64,000 nt of DNA from assembly GCA_047971315.1 (NCBI GenBank), contig JBKDZP010000003.1:121551-185550 (forward strand), given 5' to 3'. Below are positions 35,471 through 44,904 of the stretch, one piece after another. Made by a program: the position numbers and the translations under genes. The notes below the pieces were generated by a model, which did not search any database, was not told the DNA's origin, and worked only from the letters and a program-made list of their open reading frames with translations. Numbering within the stretch: the first letter of the stretch is position 1; every line of letters starts with the position of its first letter. This DNA is from JBKDZP01 sp047971315 (GTDB lineage Bacteria; Bacillota_I; Bacilli_A; RF39; UBA660).

Positions 35471-35966
35471 TATTTTCCTCCATTGTTAAATAGGCAACTA
35501 AATTATCTACTTCTTTAGGTGTTTCTTTTTTTAATAAGGTTACAATTAAAAAAACTAATGAAATCAGAACTACTAATAATAATCCATACATTATATAAGT
35601 TTTATTAAACTTACTCTTTTTTTCCAAAGTATACGGAGAAGCAATTCTTTTTTCAATTTTTTCTTTTTTCAAGACTTTCTTTTGTGCTTGTTTTATATCA
35701 TCCAAAGATATTTTTGAAGTATAATCAAATAAATACTCATTAAACTCATCTATCATATCCTCATAATTAAGTCCTAAATATTTAGAATAATCACGAATAA
35801 AATATTTTAAATAAAAAATATCTTTAAAAGCATTAAGATTTCCTGATTCTATATTTTCAATCTGACTAGGTCTAAGTTTTAAATCATTAGACGCTTCTTC
35901 AATTGAAATACCCATATTTTCTCTAGCTTCTTTTAAAGCCTCGCCAATTTCTTTCAACTTTTCCAC
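35454..35966 (-). CDS. rodZ: RodZ-like cell-shape protein
   Basis: 170 residues with the RodZ plan: N-terminal HTH (IGEALKEARENMGISIEEAS and LRPSQIENIESG), a basic juxtamembrane part, one membrane helix (MYGLLLVVLISLVFLIVTLL, about 129-150) and a very short outside tail. RodZ links MreB to the membrane. The extracellular domain of longer homologues is missing, as in the short Bacillus YmfM-type proteins. Position next to pgsA matches ymfM. Confidence 0.85.
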   Translation of the reverse strand: MEKLKEIGEALKEARENMGISIEEASNDLKLRPSQIENIESGNLNAFKDIFYLKYFIRDYSKYLGLNYEDMIDEFNEYLFDYTSKISLDDIKQAQKKVLKKEKIEKRIASPYTLEKKSKFNKTYIMYGLLLVVLISLVFLIVTLLKKETPKEVDNLVAYLTMEENNEFTK

Positions 35967-35995
35967 CTTCTCTATATATTAATAAATAATATTTT

Positions 35996-36337
35996 ATAAG
36001 CCATGTTCTGTTCCTATTACTAGGCGACAAACATCTATCTACTTGATTACTCAAGTCCCATAGAAAATTCTAATTTTTTTCTATTAGGTTCCCCTACCAA
36101 AATTTGGGTTTCTCGCTCGTGGGGTTTACCGCGTTCCATTTCCACCATTTCTAGTTTATTCGTCACTATGGCACTTTTACACTCACCAAAACCATATCAT
36201 AAAGACTTAGGTTTCTTAAAGAGCCGTGGAATTTCTTCCCCATAGGTTATTTTTTCCCTATGCACGAACACTACAATCATCACAGATTGTGCGAGCATGG
36301 ACTTTCCTCTACATTACAAAGAATGCAGCGTTTGTCA
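35996..36337 (-). ncRNA. rnpB: RNase P RNA, class B
   Basis: Catalytic RNA that matures tRNA 5' ends. The P4 hallmark GAGGAAAGTCCATGCTCGC lies near the 5' end, and the 3' part pairs as GAACATGGCTTATAAAAT. The intermediate order (P10.1/P15.1-like hairpins) is that of Bacillus-type RNA. It follows gpsB directly, the same order as in Bacillus. Ends are accurate to a few nt. Confidence 0.93.
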
Positions 36338-36342
36338 AAATA

Positions 36343-36666
36343 TTATTCATTTCTATATATATACTTTTCAAGATTAGATAATCTGCGAAGTAAATCCGCA
36401 TTACTTACTTCCCCTCCAGTTGTTTCACTTAAAAGTTCTATTTTTGTTCTAAGGTTACGAATTTCTTGTTTCAATTTAATATTATCTTCAATTAATTCCT
36501 TTTTATCGTTTTCACTTTCCCTAATGATTACCATAAATTCTTCATAATCTCTAATAATTGTATCCAAAAATTTATCTACCTCTTGAGGTCTATATCCTCT
36601 TGTATCAATTTTAAAATCTTTTTCTAAAATATCTTTACAAGTTAATACTATTCTTTCTTGGTACAT
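36343..36666 (-). CDS. gpsB: Cell-division/elongation coordinator GpsB
   Basis: 107-residue DivIVA-family protein that shuttles PBP1 between elongation and division. The N-terminal lipid-binding-like part (ILEKDFKIDTRGYRPQEVDKF) and coiled coil (FMVIIRESENDKKELIEDN, IKLKQEIRNLRTKIELL) match GpsB; the C-terminal trimerisation helix ends LSNLEKYIYRNE. It precedes rnpB, as in Bacillus; its partner PBP1A lies 2 kb away. Confidence 0.9.
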   Translation of the reverse strand: MYQERIVLTCKDILEKDFKIDTRGYRPQEVDKFLDTIIRDYEEFMVIIRESENDKKELIEDNIKLKQEIRNLRTKIELLSETTGGEVSNADLLRRLSNLEKYIYRNE

Positions 36667-36890
36667 ATCATCACCCCTAATCTTGTATATATTTTCTCAA
36701 AAAAAACCTATTTTGTCAATTATTATCAAATATTATTATTTCAGATTATATCATACCTGAATTGAAAAAGTAAATTACACACTAAAATTCTAAAATACGG
36801 AATCTAATCATGCAAAAATTAGCAATGGAATTTATTTTTTAATTAAGCAATATGACATTTTAATTAAAAAGTTTTTGATCCATAGTACAA
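36667..36890. other. Intergenic stretch without a gene
   Basis: Upstream region of gpsB, AT-rich; a leftward promoter is expected but no clear boxes were found. Confidence 0.4.
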
Positions 36891-36899
36891 AAATACCAA

Positions 36900-37591
36900 C
36901 TATTTTAACTTAGTTAGTATTTTGCTATAATTTTTACTATCTTGTTCAAAAGCTTTTTCTTGGTCTTCTTTTATTTCTTCTTTATATAAACTTGATAAAT
37001 AATTCAGAGCGTACAAAATATTTTTAACTTCTTCAGGGGCGTTATTAAGATTTCCCTTCAAATTTCTTAATTCAAAATACATTTCTGTAGTTGTATTTTT
37101 TATTTCCTTTCTTAATTGATCATTTAGTGAACAATCAGCATAATATCGAACCAATCTTTCCAGTACTTTTTGATGTTTAGTCCGGGCCTCTATTTGTTTT
37201 TCTTCTGGATATGTACTTTGACATGCACCTTTTTTAGGAATTAAGTAAACACCTCCACTTGGTCTGTTTTCTAAAGTATATGGACACCCTTTATCTGTTA
37301 AAACAGAACAAGTTGTTTTTTTAGAAAATAAATCTACTATTTCTTTTCCTGTATTTCTTACTCTTAAATGTAATATAGGATTAACACTTAAGATTTGACC
37401 TTTAGATTTGAATGAAAATATAATATTGAAGTAACAGAGATTTCTTGTCTATCAATTCTACTTTTTAAATATCCAAAATTCATACTTTCAAAATCCATTG
37501 GTAGATAATTACACCTTGTTTTTTTACAACACCTACCACCACATTCAGAACATAGTTTTCTATTTTCAAAATCATTTTTTTTATTATTCAT
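36900..37591 (-). pseudogene. YkgJ-like cysteine-cluster protein with a frameshift
   Basis: The 5' part reads MNNKKNDFENRKLCSECGGR with CCKKTRCNYLP, a metal-binding Cys cluster like YkgJ/CxxCxxxCC proteins, and ends early at KVKS. In another frame the protein continues (about 37420 leftwards): SKGQILSVNPILHLRVRN, TTCSVLTDKGCPY, GACQSTYPEEK and a long helical tail to 36900. A single one-base shift near 37420 joins both into about 229 residues with nine or more cysteines. The late part has a TTG start only. Either a recent mutation or an assembly error. An inverted repeat AATACTAACTA/TTAGTTGGTATTT close to the stop may terminate it. Confidence 0.65.
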
Positions 37592-37732
37592 TTTAATAAA
37601 ACCTCCAAAATATTCAAATTAAAATAATATTTATATTATTTTAAGTCAATTAAATTTTGATTATATTTGATTATTTACCTATTTTAATTTTTTTATTTAC
37701 TTTTTAACTTGTTATAATTAATTATCATTTAA
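37592..37732. other. Short AT-rich gap
   Basis: Upstream region of the frameshifted gene; extremely AT-rich, no further feature seen. Confidence 0.3.
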
Positions 37733-37769
37733 TAAAAAAACTACTTACCACATTTTCTTGTGAAAGTAG
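37733..37769 (-). terminator. Terminator embedded in the 32-codon gene
   Basis: Minus strand: CTACTT and AAGTAG pair, as do CACA and TGTG, followed by seven T. The stem includes the last ten codons and the stop codon. Confidence 0.7.
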
Positions 37770-37839
37770 CAAATTTAATATAATTGACATCATCAATCAT
37801 ATCTGAAAAAGCGGTATTTATATGATTATAGTATTTCAT
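37741..37839 (-). CDS. Small protein gene, 32 residues, with 0A box upstream
   Basis: ATG preceded by GAGGTGAG; reads MKYYNHINTAFSDMIDDVNY then IKFATFTRKCGK. Promoter: TATAGT around 37857-37862 and a Spo0A-box heptamer at 37892-37898, just upstream of the -35 position. The coding end is itself a terminator hairpin. A real small protein is likely by RBS and transcription signals; the function is unknown. Confidence 0.55.
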   Translation of the reverse strand: MKYYNHINTAFSDMIDDVNYIKFATFTRKCGK

Positions 37840-37891
37840 TATTCTCACCTCTATTTAGACTATAACATACACAATTTAAAATTACTTGCTT

Positions 37892-37898
37892 TTCGACA
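37892..37898 (-). promoter_or_regulatory. Spo0A box
   Basis: TGTCGAA on the minus strand, identical to the Spo0A recognition heptamer; 54 nt upstream of the small gene's ATG. Confidence 0.5.
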
Positions 37899-38003
37899 TA
37901 ATTAGAAATATTTAGAACCTAATTTATTTATAATCAAATAAATTAAATTTATTTTTATATAGAAAAAAAAGAAAAATTATAGTATACTATTAGTGGTGAT
38001 AAT

Positions 38004-38570
38004 ATGAAATATCCACAGGGCATAATAAAAGTCAATCGTAATTATTATAGTCATAGTAATAGAGGAATGACTTTAGAAAGTGATATTAATATTACAAATA
38101 AATACTATTTAGATAATGATATTGCATGTATATATAAAAAACCAACTCCAATTACAGTTGCACGTGTTGATTATCCAAATAGAAAAGATGCTGTAATAAC
38201 AGAAGCATACTATAAAACACCATCCACTACCGATTATAATGGGATTTATAATGGTAAATATATTGATTTTGAAGTAAAAGAAATTAAATTAAATTTTTTT
38301 CCTTTATCTAACATTCATAATCATCAAATTAATCATTTAAAAATAATTATAAATTATGGTGGAATCGGTTTTATTATAGTAAAGTTTAGTTTGCATGATA
38401 AAATTTTCTTACTTGAAGGAGAAAAATTATTTTCTTTTATAAAAAATAACACTCGTAAATCTATACCATTAGAATACTTTGAAATGGAGGGTTATATTAT
38501 TAAAGAACAGTACAATCCTAGAGTAGATTATTTAAATATTATTAATAAAATATATTTTGAAGGAGAATAA
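38004..38570 (+). CDS. recU: Holliday junction resolvase RecU
   Basis: 188-residue nuclease of the restriction-endonuclease fold that resolves recombination intermediates. RGMTLESDINITNKYY at the N-terminus, then AYYKTPSTTDYNGIYNGKYI and DFEVKE, the catalytic D-x-n-E-x-K, are seen. It ends 2 nt before the PBP1A gene, the recU-ponA operon of Bacillus. GGTGATAAT RBS. Confidence 0.96.
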   Translation: MKYPQGIIKVNRNYYSHSNRGMTLESDINITNKYYLDNDIACIYKKPTPITVARVDYPNRKDAVITEAYYKTPSTTDYNGIYNGKYIDFEVKEIKLNFFPLSNIHNHQINHLKIIINYGGIGFIIVKFSLHDKIFLLEGEKLFSFIKNNTRKSIPLEYFEMEGYIIKEQYNPRVDYLNIINKIYFEGE

Positions 38571-38572
38571 AT

Positions 38573-41461
38573 ATGAAGAAGTTTATAAATAAAAATAAGG
38601 AAGATATACCAATAGTAATAATAAGTTTAATAACATTTATTATTGGGTTCATATCGATTGGATTACTAAAATCAGCATTAATTGTAGGTTTTATAGATAT
38701 TATCTTTTTATGTTTTAAATTCATTCCAAGAAAAAATAAAACAAAATTACCAATAAAAAAAGAAAATAAAACAAAGAAAAAATCTAAACTTAAAAAAAGA
38801 ATATTTCAAGGATTATTAATACTTATCTTACTTTTATGTATTGCTGCAGTTGGAGTAGTAGTAGCATTTTGTTCATATATTGTCAAAAATGCACCAAAAT
38901 TTGATCCTGATTTATTATATAAGCAAGAAGCGTCAATATTATATTTTTCAAATGGGGAAATAATGACAAAGCTAGGAACAGAAAATAGAGAAAAAATATC
39001 ATATGATGAAATTCCAGAAGTACTGTTAAATGCTATTATAGCAACTGAAGATTCAAGATTTTATCAACATAATGGATTTGACTTAGCTAGATTTTTAAAA
39101 GCGAGTTTACAACAAGTATTTTCAGGTACTGGTGGTGGAGCTTCAACATTAACGATGCAAGTAGTAAAAAATACATTTACATCTACTAATCAAACAATTA
39201 CTCGAAAATTTACAGATATTTATATGGCAATCTTTCAAGTTGAACAAAACTATACAAAGGAAGAAATCATGGAATTTTATGTAAATGCACCTTACCTTGG
39301 TGGAAGTTCATATGGAATTGAACAAGCTTGTCAAACATATTTTGGTAAATCAGCTAAAGATATTAACTTAGCAGAAGCTGCTATGATTGCTGGGTTATTC
39401 CAAGCTCCAAACGGATATGATCCAACAAGACATCCAGAAGAAGCTGAAACAAGAAGAAAATTAGTGCTTAACTTAATGTATAGACACGGTTATATTTCAA
39501 AAGAAGAAAAAGAAATAGCAGATGCTATGACAATTGATACTCTACTAGTCTCATCAAGTGAAAATGAAAATACTGAAAAATATCAAGGAGCTATTGATAC
39601 AGTTACTGAAGAAATTATTAAAGAAACTGGAAACGATCCTTATGTAGTTCCAATGGAAATATATACAACAATTGATAAAGATAAGCAAGATTATGTAAAT
39701 TCAATTATGGATGGTACAATTTTTACTTGGGAAAATGATCAAGTTGATGCTGGTATAAGTATTCTAGATATTAATACAGGAGCCTTAGTAGCAGTTGGTG
39801 CTGGACGAGAACATACTGAAAAAAAATCATTCAATAATGCTACAATGATTAATAGACAGATTGGTTCAACTTCAAAACCTATATATGATTATGCAATTGG
39901 TATTGAAAAAGAAAACTGGTCAACATATAAACTTTTTATGGATGAAGAATATAGTTATTCAGATGGAACTCAAATAAATAACTGGGACGGTAAATATAAT
40001 GGGCTATTAACTTTACGTACTTCTCTTGCACAATCAAGAAATGTACCTGCCCTAAAAGCCTTCCAAGAAAATAAAAATTCTAATATATTAAATTTTGTTA
40101 CAAGTATTGGACTTAGTCCAGAAATAAGTAATGGAATTATTCATGAAGCTCATGCTATTGGAGGATATAATGGTGAAAACCCACTATCAATGTCAGCAGC
40201 ATATGCTGTATTAGGAAATGGTGGTTATTATATTACACCACATAGTTATACAAAAATAGTATATCGTAATACAAGTGAAAATAAAGAAAAAGAAATTGAA
40301 AAAACAAGAGTAATTAGTGAAGCAACAGCATACATGATGACAAGTTTATTACAATCATCTGCTGAATATGGGCTTGGATCTCAATTTAATATTGGTGGAG
40401 CAATTTATGGTGCTAAAACGGGTACATCAAACTTTGATGCTGCTACAATAGCTGCTAAAAAATTACCATCAAATGCAGTTAACGATTTATGGGTAAATAG
40501 TGTATCACCTGATTATGCAATTTCAGTTTGGTATGGTTATGATACCGCAAACGCTGATTATACAAATAAAATTAATACAGTAAGTCATCGTAAATTATTC
40601 CAAGCAGTAGCTAAAGGAATTTACATTAATGGAAGTAATTGGACTCAACCAAGTAGTGTAAGTAAAATTGAAATTGAATTTGGTACTAACCCTGCTCAAT
40701 TAGCAAGTGAATTTACACCATCTAATTTAATAGTAACTGAATTATTTAAAACAGGTACTGAACCAACAGAAATATCTACAAGATTTAGTAAGCTAAATAA
40801 TGTAACAAGTTTAAAATCTAGTATTTCTAAAAATATTCTTACTTTAAGTTGGACTGCAGTTGAAACACCTGATGCTATAAATGAAAGTTCAATATCATCT
40901 TGGGCAAAAACATTAGCATCAACAACTGATGGAATTAATTCATTAATAAGTGAAAGAAAAACATATAACAATTCATATATGGGAACAATCGTATATCAAA
41001 TATATTCAAAAGATAATGCTGGAAATTTAAAATTAATTCAAACAACAGCAGATTCAAAAATAAGTTTTGATATAAGTTCTACTGATCCTACAACATATAT
41101 TGTTAAAACTGCCTATACTATATTTAAAAATAATATGAGCGATGGTGCAGAAGTTAAAATTTCTTTTGATGATTTAGATACGGTAATTACAGCTGAATTA
41201 AGCGGTAATAAAGTTACAACTGTGGAAAAAAATGCAACTTATACTGATCAATCAGTAATTGTTCTTGAAGACTTAGTTGATGTTACTAAAAAAGCTACAA
41301 TAACTAAAACAATTAAAAATAGTTCAAATACAACTGTAACTAAAATAGATACAACAACGGTAGGTGCCACATTTACAATTACTTATAATATCAAATATAA
41401 TGATTTTACAGATACTTTAACAAGAACAGTTACCGTTGTTAACAGTACTACTACTAGTTAA
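38573..41461 (+). CDS. ponA: Class A penicillin-binding protein PBP1A
   Basis: 962-residue bifunctional wall synthase. Basic cytoplasmic part and membrane helix (about 80-105), GT51 transglycosylase with catalytic Glu in ATEDSRFYQHNGFD (about residue 158), GGASTLTMQVVKN, then the transpeptidase with STSK (about 431), SRN and KTGTS (about 614). A long Thr/Ser-rich C-terminus with two fibronectin-III-like modules extends past the domain. The expected GpsB partner is present. Convergent hairpin terminator follows. Confidence 0.97.
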   Translation: MKKFINKNKEDIPIVIISLITFIIGFISIGLLKSALIVGFIDIIFLCFKFIPRKNKTKLPIKKENKTKKKSKLKKRIFQGLLILILLLCIAAVGVVVAFCSYIVKNAPKFDPDLLYKQEASILYFSNGEIMTKLGTENREKISYDEIPEVLLNAIIATEDSRFYQHNGFDLARFLKASLQQVFSGTGGGASTLTMQVVKNTFTSTNQTITRKFTDIYMAIFQVEQNYTKEEIMEFYVNAPYLGGSSYGIEQACQTYFGKSAKDINLAEAAMIAGLFQAPNGYDPTRHPEEAETRRKLVLNLMYRHGYISKEEKEIADAMTIDTLLVSSSENENTEKYQGAIDTVTEEIIKETGNDPYVVPMEIYTTIDKDKQDYVNSIMDGTIFTWENDQVDAGISILDINTGALVAVGAGREHTEKKSFNNATMINRQIGSTSKPIYDYAIGIEKENWSTYKLFMDEEYSYSDGTQINNWDGKYNGLLTLRTSLAQSRNVPALKAFQENKNSNILNFVTSIGLSPEISNGIIHEAHAIGGYNGENPLSMSAAYAVLGNGGYYITPHSYTKIVYRNTSENKEKEIEKTRVISEATAYMMTSLLQSSAEYGLGSQFNIGGAIYGAKTGTSNFDAATIAAKKLPSNAVNDLWVNSVSPDYAISVWYGYDTANADYTNKINTVSHRKLFQAVAKGIYINGSNWTQPSSVSKIEIEFGTNPAQLASEFTPSNLIVTELFKTGTEPTEISTRFSKLNNVTSLKSSISKNILTLSWTAVETPDAINESSISSWAKTLASTTDGINSLISERKTYNNSYMGTIVYQIYSKDNAGNLKLIQTTADSKISFDISSTDPTTYIVKTAYTIFKNNMSDGAEVKISFDDLDTVITAELSGNKVTTVEKNATYTDQSVIVLEDLVDVTKKATITKTIKNSSNTTVTKIDTTTVGATFTITYNIKYNDFTDTLTRTVTVVNSTTTS

Positions 41462-41472
41462 AAAATTAATTA

Positions 41473-41498
41473 AAAAGTACTAATAATTTAGTACTTTT
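41473..41498. terminator. Bidirectional terminator between ponA and the HipA-like gene
   Basis: AAAAGTACTAA, TAA, TTAGTACTTTT: a perfect stem; the two genes converge on it. Confidence 0.85.
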
Positions 41499-42417
41499 CT
41501 TTACATTTTGAATACTGTGTTGTTTCACAAAGTATATTTTTACTTTCATCAAATAATTTTCTAATTAATAAATCTGCACAATATGGAATTTTAAAATTTG
41601 TCCTTTTTTCTAAATTTTCAAAAATAGATTCCATATCTGTTTCAATTATTTTATTTGCTAATTCTTCAATAATTGCTGGAGATTTATCATATATTAGATT
41701 TAATTCCTCAAAGAAGGTTAAATTTTCAGTATTTTTTGAAAAATGTAATGATCTTTTTAAAGAATTCATATACGAAATCATTGTTGAAACATCTCTTATA
41801 TTTTTAACTTTTGTTTCAATATCTACTATTGATTTATTAAGCCCAAATATATTACTACCATCATAAAATGGACTTGGTTTACTCTTTTTATAATCAACAA
41901 TATATCCCCAATTAGTTGTATTTCTATCCGTTTCTAAAAGAACACCATCGGTAACTAATTCTTGTAATATGCTACCAATAATATCTTTTGTATTGTGTTC
42001 ACTATTTAGTATTTTTATTGCTTTTGTTAAATCAGCAATATTGTTAGTTAAAATTTCATTGATAGAATTTTCTCTATTTGTAGTATTTATAATATTTAAA
42101 ATAGATTGTCCAGTAATTAATTTTTCATTTTGTGCTAGGAAATTAGGTGTTAAAACACCTCTTTTACCACCGTAAATTGCAAAATCATACTCTGCTGATT
42201 TTAAACCCCAAAATTCTATTAATTCTTGATACAAAACATGTGATAAATCTTCAAAAGATGCTTGATTAATTTCTTTGAAAATATAATTTTTATTATTATA
42301 ATTAAATTTATATTTTGTTTTTCGTCCTAAAATATCGTATAGTTTCAATTCAGTATCCTTTAACTCATCTATAATAATGTATCCTTTTGAATTACGATAA
42401 TCACTTAAATTATACAT
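41488..42417 (-). CDS. Orphan HipA/CtkA-like kinase
   Basis: 309 residues. The C-terminal half has TDRNTTNWGYIVD, the catalytic D-x2-N block, and PFYDGSNIFGLN, the metal-binding aspartate loop of HipA/PI3K-like serine kinases; the N-terminal lobe has YIFKEINQASFEDLS with a likely ATP lysine. It has no adjacent HTH antitoxin, which toxin HipA normally has, so it may be a stand-alone CtkA-like kinase. Cys-rich tail (ILCETTQYSKCKEK). GGTGGTTA RBS. Confidence 0.75.
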   Translation of the reverse strand: MYNLSDYRNSKGYIIIDELKDTELKLYDILGRKTKYKFNYNNKNYIFKEINQASFEDLSHVLYQELIEFWGLKSAEYDFAIYGGKRGVLTPNFLAQNEKLITGQSILNIINTTNRENSINEILTNNIADLTKAIKILNSEHNTKDIIGSILQELVTDGVLLETDRNTTNWGYIVDYKKSKPSPFYDGSNIFGLNKSIVDIETKVKNIRDVSTMISYMNSLKRSLHFSKNTENLTFFEELNLIYDKSPAIIEELANKIIETDMESIFENLEKRTNFKIPYCADLLIRKLFDESKNILCETTQYSKCKEKY

Positions 42418-42489
42418 AAATAACCACCTCTTTTTAATGACATATAATAAACTATTATTTTATTTTTGTCAAATTTGACTTTTATCATA

Positions 42490-42524
42490 AAAACGAGCAA
42501 ATATTATTTAACTCGTTTTTTTTC
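42490..42524 (-). terminator. Terminator overlapping the end of nth
   Basis: On the minus strand ACGAG and CTCGT pair around an AT loop and are followed by TTTT; the nth stop lies in the stem. Confidence 0.65.
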
Positions 42525-43133
42525 TTTACAAAAATCCTTTAATCCGCAATCTTCACACAGTGGTTTAATTGCTTTGCAATAATATCTACCAAATAATAAT
42601 AATTGATGATGTATTAATCCTAAATCATTATTCTTAAATTTTTTAGTAATTTTCTTTTCAATTACAAGTACATTATCGTTCTTTTTAGCAATTCCTAGTC
42701 TTATACTTACTCTTGCTACATGAGTGTCAACAGCAACACACTGTTCATTAAATAATATATTTAAAACAACATTTGTTGTCTTTCTACCAACACCTGGTAG
42801 AGTTTCTAAATAAGTTCTATTATTAGGTACTATACAGTTACAATCTTCATATAAATGTCTAGCTATTTCAATAACATTCATAGATTTTCTATTATATGAT
42901 CCTAATGGCCTTACTAGATTAATTATGTTGTCCAAATTTGCATCTTTTAATTTATCAAGTGAATCATATTCCTTAAATAATTTATAAGTAACAGTATTTA
43001 CTCTTTTATCAGTAGTTTGGGCACTAAACATTACTGCTATTAGTAACTCATAATCTAAAGAATAATTAAGTTCACATATAGGATTTGGTATTTTGATATT
43101 TAAATAATCAACAATCTCATTCATCAATATCAT
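42504..43133 (-). CDS. nth: Endonuclease III (DNA glycosylase/AP lyase)
   Basis: Removes oxidised pyrimidines from DNA. Helix-hairpin-helix LPGVGRKTTNVVLN with Lys/Asp (AVDTHVARVS) catalytic pair, and the iron-sulfur loop C-x6-C-x2-C-x5-C in YCKAIKPLCEDCGLKDFC. 209 residues; the start could be the ATG nine nt further in, which is equally close to dnaD. Start overlaps the dnaD stop, as in the Bacillus dnaD-nth operon. Confidence 0.96.
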   Translation of the reverse strand: MILMNEIVDYLNIKIPNPICELNYSLDYELLIAVMFSAQTTDKRVNTVTYKLFKEYDSLDKLKDANLDNIINLVRPLGSYNRKSMNVIEIARHLYEDCNCIVPNNRTYLETLPGVGRKTTNVVLNILFNEQCVAVDTHVARVSIRLGIAKKNDNVLVIEKKITKKFKNNDLGLIHHQLLLFGRYYCKAIKPLCEDCGLKDFCKEKKRVK

Positions 43134-43764
43134 CTAACCAGTTATAATCAAACATTTCCTTTTGTTCTACTTTATTTTGATTTGGAATTCTGCTTTTTTC
43201 TACATCATCTTTAATTTGAAAACCTTTCTTTTTCCATTCAAATAAAATTTTATCAATATATCTTAAATTAGAAACACCATTATATGTAGCTTCCTTTAAA
43301 GCATGTATAATTAAATCCTCTTTAAATGAGGCATCCAACCATCCATTTATTATTTCATACTCCATAGGACTTAGAGTTCTACCAAACTCTTGTTCAAATA
43401 AATCAAATATAGTTGTCTCTTTTTTACTTAACTCTATTTCTTTTTCATTCATTGCTATATAAGCTAACTTACGATATAAAAACTCTATATTAATAAATTC
43501 TTCTCTAATATTATTTATTTTTCTAATTTCAATTTTAATAATATCTTTACTAGTTAAAGAATCTATAATATTTAATACATTTTCTAAAGTTAACCCTAGA
43601 TACTCTCTTATAGCCTTAGGATTAAAATTATCTGAATTATCGTTCATTATATAAATCAACACTATAAATTCTTCACAAGAGATATTCAAATTTTTGTAAC
43701 TTTTTAATAATAGTTTAGGAAAACTAACATTACCTTCTTTTAAAACATTTATCAATTTATCCAT
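43117..43764 (-). CDS. dnaD: DnaD-like replication initiation protein
   Basis: 215 residues: an N-terminal winged helix (1-95, FPKLLLKSYKNLNISCEEF) and the DnaB_2/DDBH2 domain with YEIINGWLDASFKEDLIIHA and YNGVSNLRYIDKILFEWKKKG (Y-x-n-I-n-W). It loads the replicative helicase. Ends in an acidic helical peptide WLDDIDE. Same pairing with nth as in Bacillus. Confidence 0.93.
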   Translation of the reverse strand: MDKLINVLKEGNVSFPKLLLKSYKNLNISCEEFIVLIYIMNDNSDNFNPKAIREYLGLTLENVLNIIDSLTSKDIIKIEIRKINNIREEFINIEFLYRKLAYIAMNEKEIELSKKETTIFDLFEQEFGRTLSPMEYEIINGWLDASFKEDLIIHALKEATYNGVSNLRYIDKILFEWKKKGFQIKDDVEKSRIPNQNKVEQKEMFDYNWLDDIDE

Positions 43765-43793
43765 TATTTATCACCTTTTTTAAATATTATACC

Positions 43794-44861
43794 TTATTTT
43801 AAATTTTTATCAAATAAAAAATCAATAATTGCTTGTTTTTGATTAACTAAATTCAAGTTAACAATCTCTTTTTCTAAAACTTTATAAACTTTACTTATTT
43901 CTTTGTTATCAATAAAATTAATTAAATCATTTGTACTTATATTAATATCTTCTTTAGTGTAAATAACTAAATTATTATATTCTTCAATAACATCAATATT
44001 TTTGCCTTTAATTTCATAAACTGAATTTATCAAATCTTGCCCATATTTATATAAACTATATTTATCTATTTTCTCATTCAATAATTTTTTTATATTGCTA
44101 ATAATCTTTAGTTCATTTTTTTTGAATGGATAATTTATACAATCTAATTGACTCCAAACATTTAAACCAAATACATTTCTGTTAATATTTTTTAAATTTT
44201 TTAAATCTAAACTATTTTCTAAATCAAATTCAATTAGTAATTCAATACCCTTTTTACAATTTAAACAATTAAATATTTTATCTAATTCATCTTTTTTTCT
44301 ATTATAAGATAAAAGTCTAAGTAATTCCTTATTTTCTTTTATTTCAGTAACAATATCAATTTCTAAATTAAAATCTAAAATAGTAGCAAATCTAATCGCT
44401 CTTAGCATTCTTAAACAGTCCTCAGTTAGTCTATTAGATTTACCAATCATTCTTATCATTTTATTATTAATATCTTCAATTGCCCCATAGAAATCAATAT
44501 AATTACCATTTAGATCAATACAAAGAGTATTCATTCTAAAATCTCTTCTTAATAAATCTTCTTTTATATTATTTGTAAACTCTATTATTGGTTTTCTGTT
44601 TTTATATGATATATCTTTTCTAAAACTAGCGATTTCAATAAATTTATCACAATATTTTATTTTAATAACACCATATTCACTATTATCACTAATTATATTA
44701 TTAAATATTTTTTTAATTTCACTTGGTAATGCATTAGTACAAATATCTAGATCATTACCAATATATCCCATATAATAATCTCTAGCAAAGCCACCTACTA
44801 TATATGCCTCATACCCTTTGTCATTTAAAATATTTAAAATCTTAATACCTATTTCATACAT
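43794..44861 (-). CDS. cca: CCA-adding tRNA nucleotidyltransferase
   Basis: 355-residue class II enzyme that adds or repairs the tRNA 3' CCA. EAYIVGGFARDYYMG, then NDLDICTNALP with the two catalytic aspartates; RRDFRMNTLCIDLNG and LTEDCLRMLRAIRFA for the neck and base-recognition (EDxxR) helices. The C-terminus is helical and short. tmRNA encodes its CCA, so the enzyme mainly repairs. Confidence 0.94.
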   Translation of the reverse strand: MYEIGIKILNILNDKGYEAYIVGGFARDYYMGYIGNDLDICTNALPSEIKKIFNNIISDNSEYGVIKIKYCDKFIEIASFRKDISYKNRKPIIEFTNNIKEDLLRRDFRMNTLCIDLNGNYIDFYGAIEDINNKMIRMIGKSNRLTEDCLRMLRAIRFATILDFNLEIDIVTEIKENKELLRLLSYNRKKDELDKIFNCLNCKKGIELLIEFDLENSLDLKNLKNINRNVFGLNVWSQLDCINYPFKKNELKIISNIKKLLNEKIDKYSLYKYGQDLINSVYEIKGKNIDVIEEYNNLVIYTKEDINISTNDLINFIDNKEISKVYKVLEKEIVNLNLVNQKQAIIDFLFDKNLK

Positions 44862-44879
44862 AATATTCCTCCAAAAGAA

Positions 44880-44900
44880 AAAAGGCCATATATAGCCAAT
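44880..44900 (-). terminator. Terminator after hup
   Basis: Minus strand GGCTATATATGGCC followed by six T, right behind the gene. Confidence 0.7.
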
Positions 44901-44904
44901 TTTA

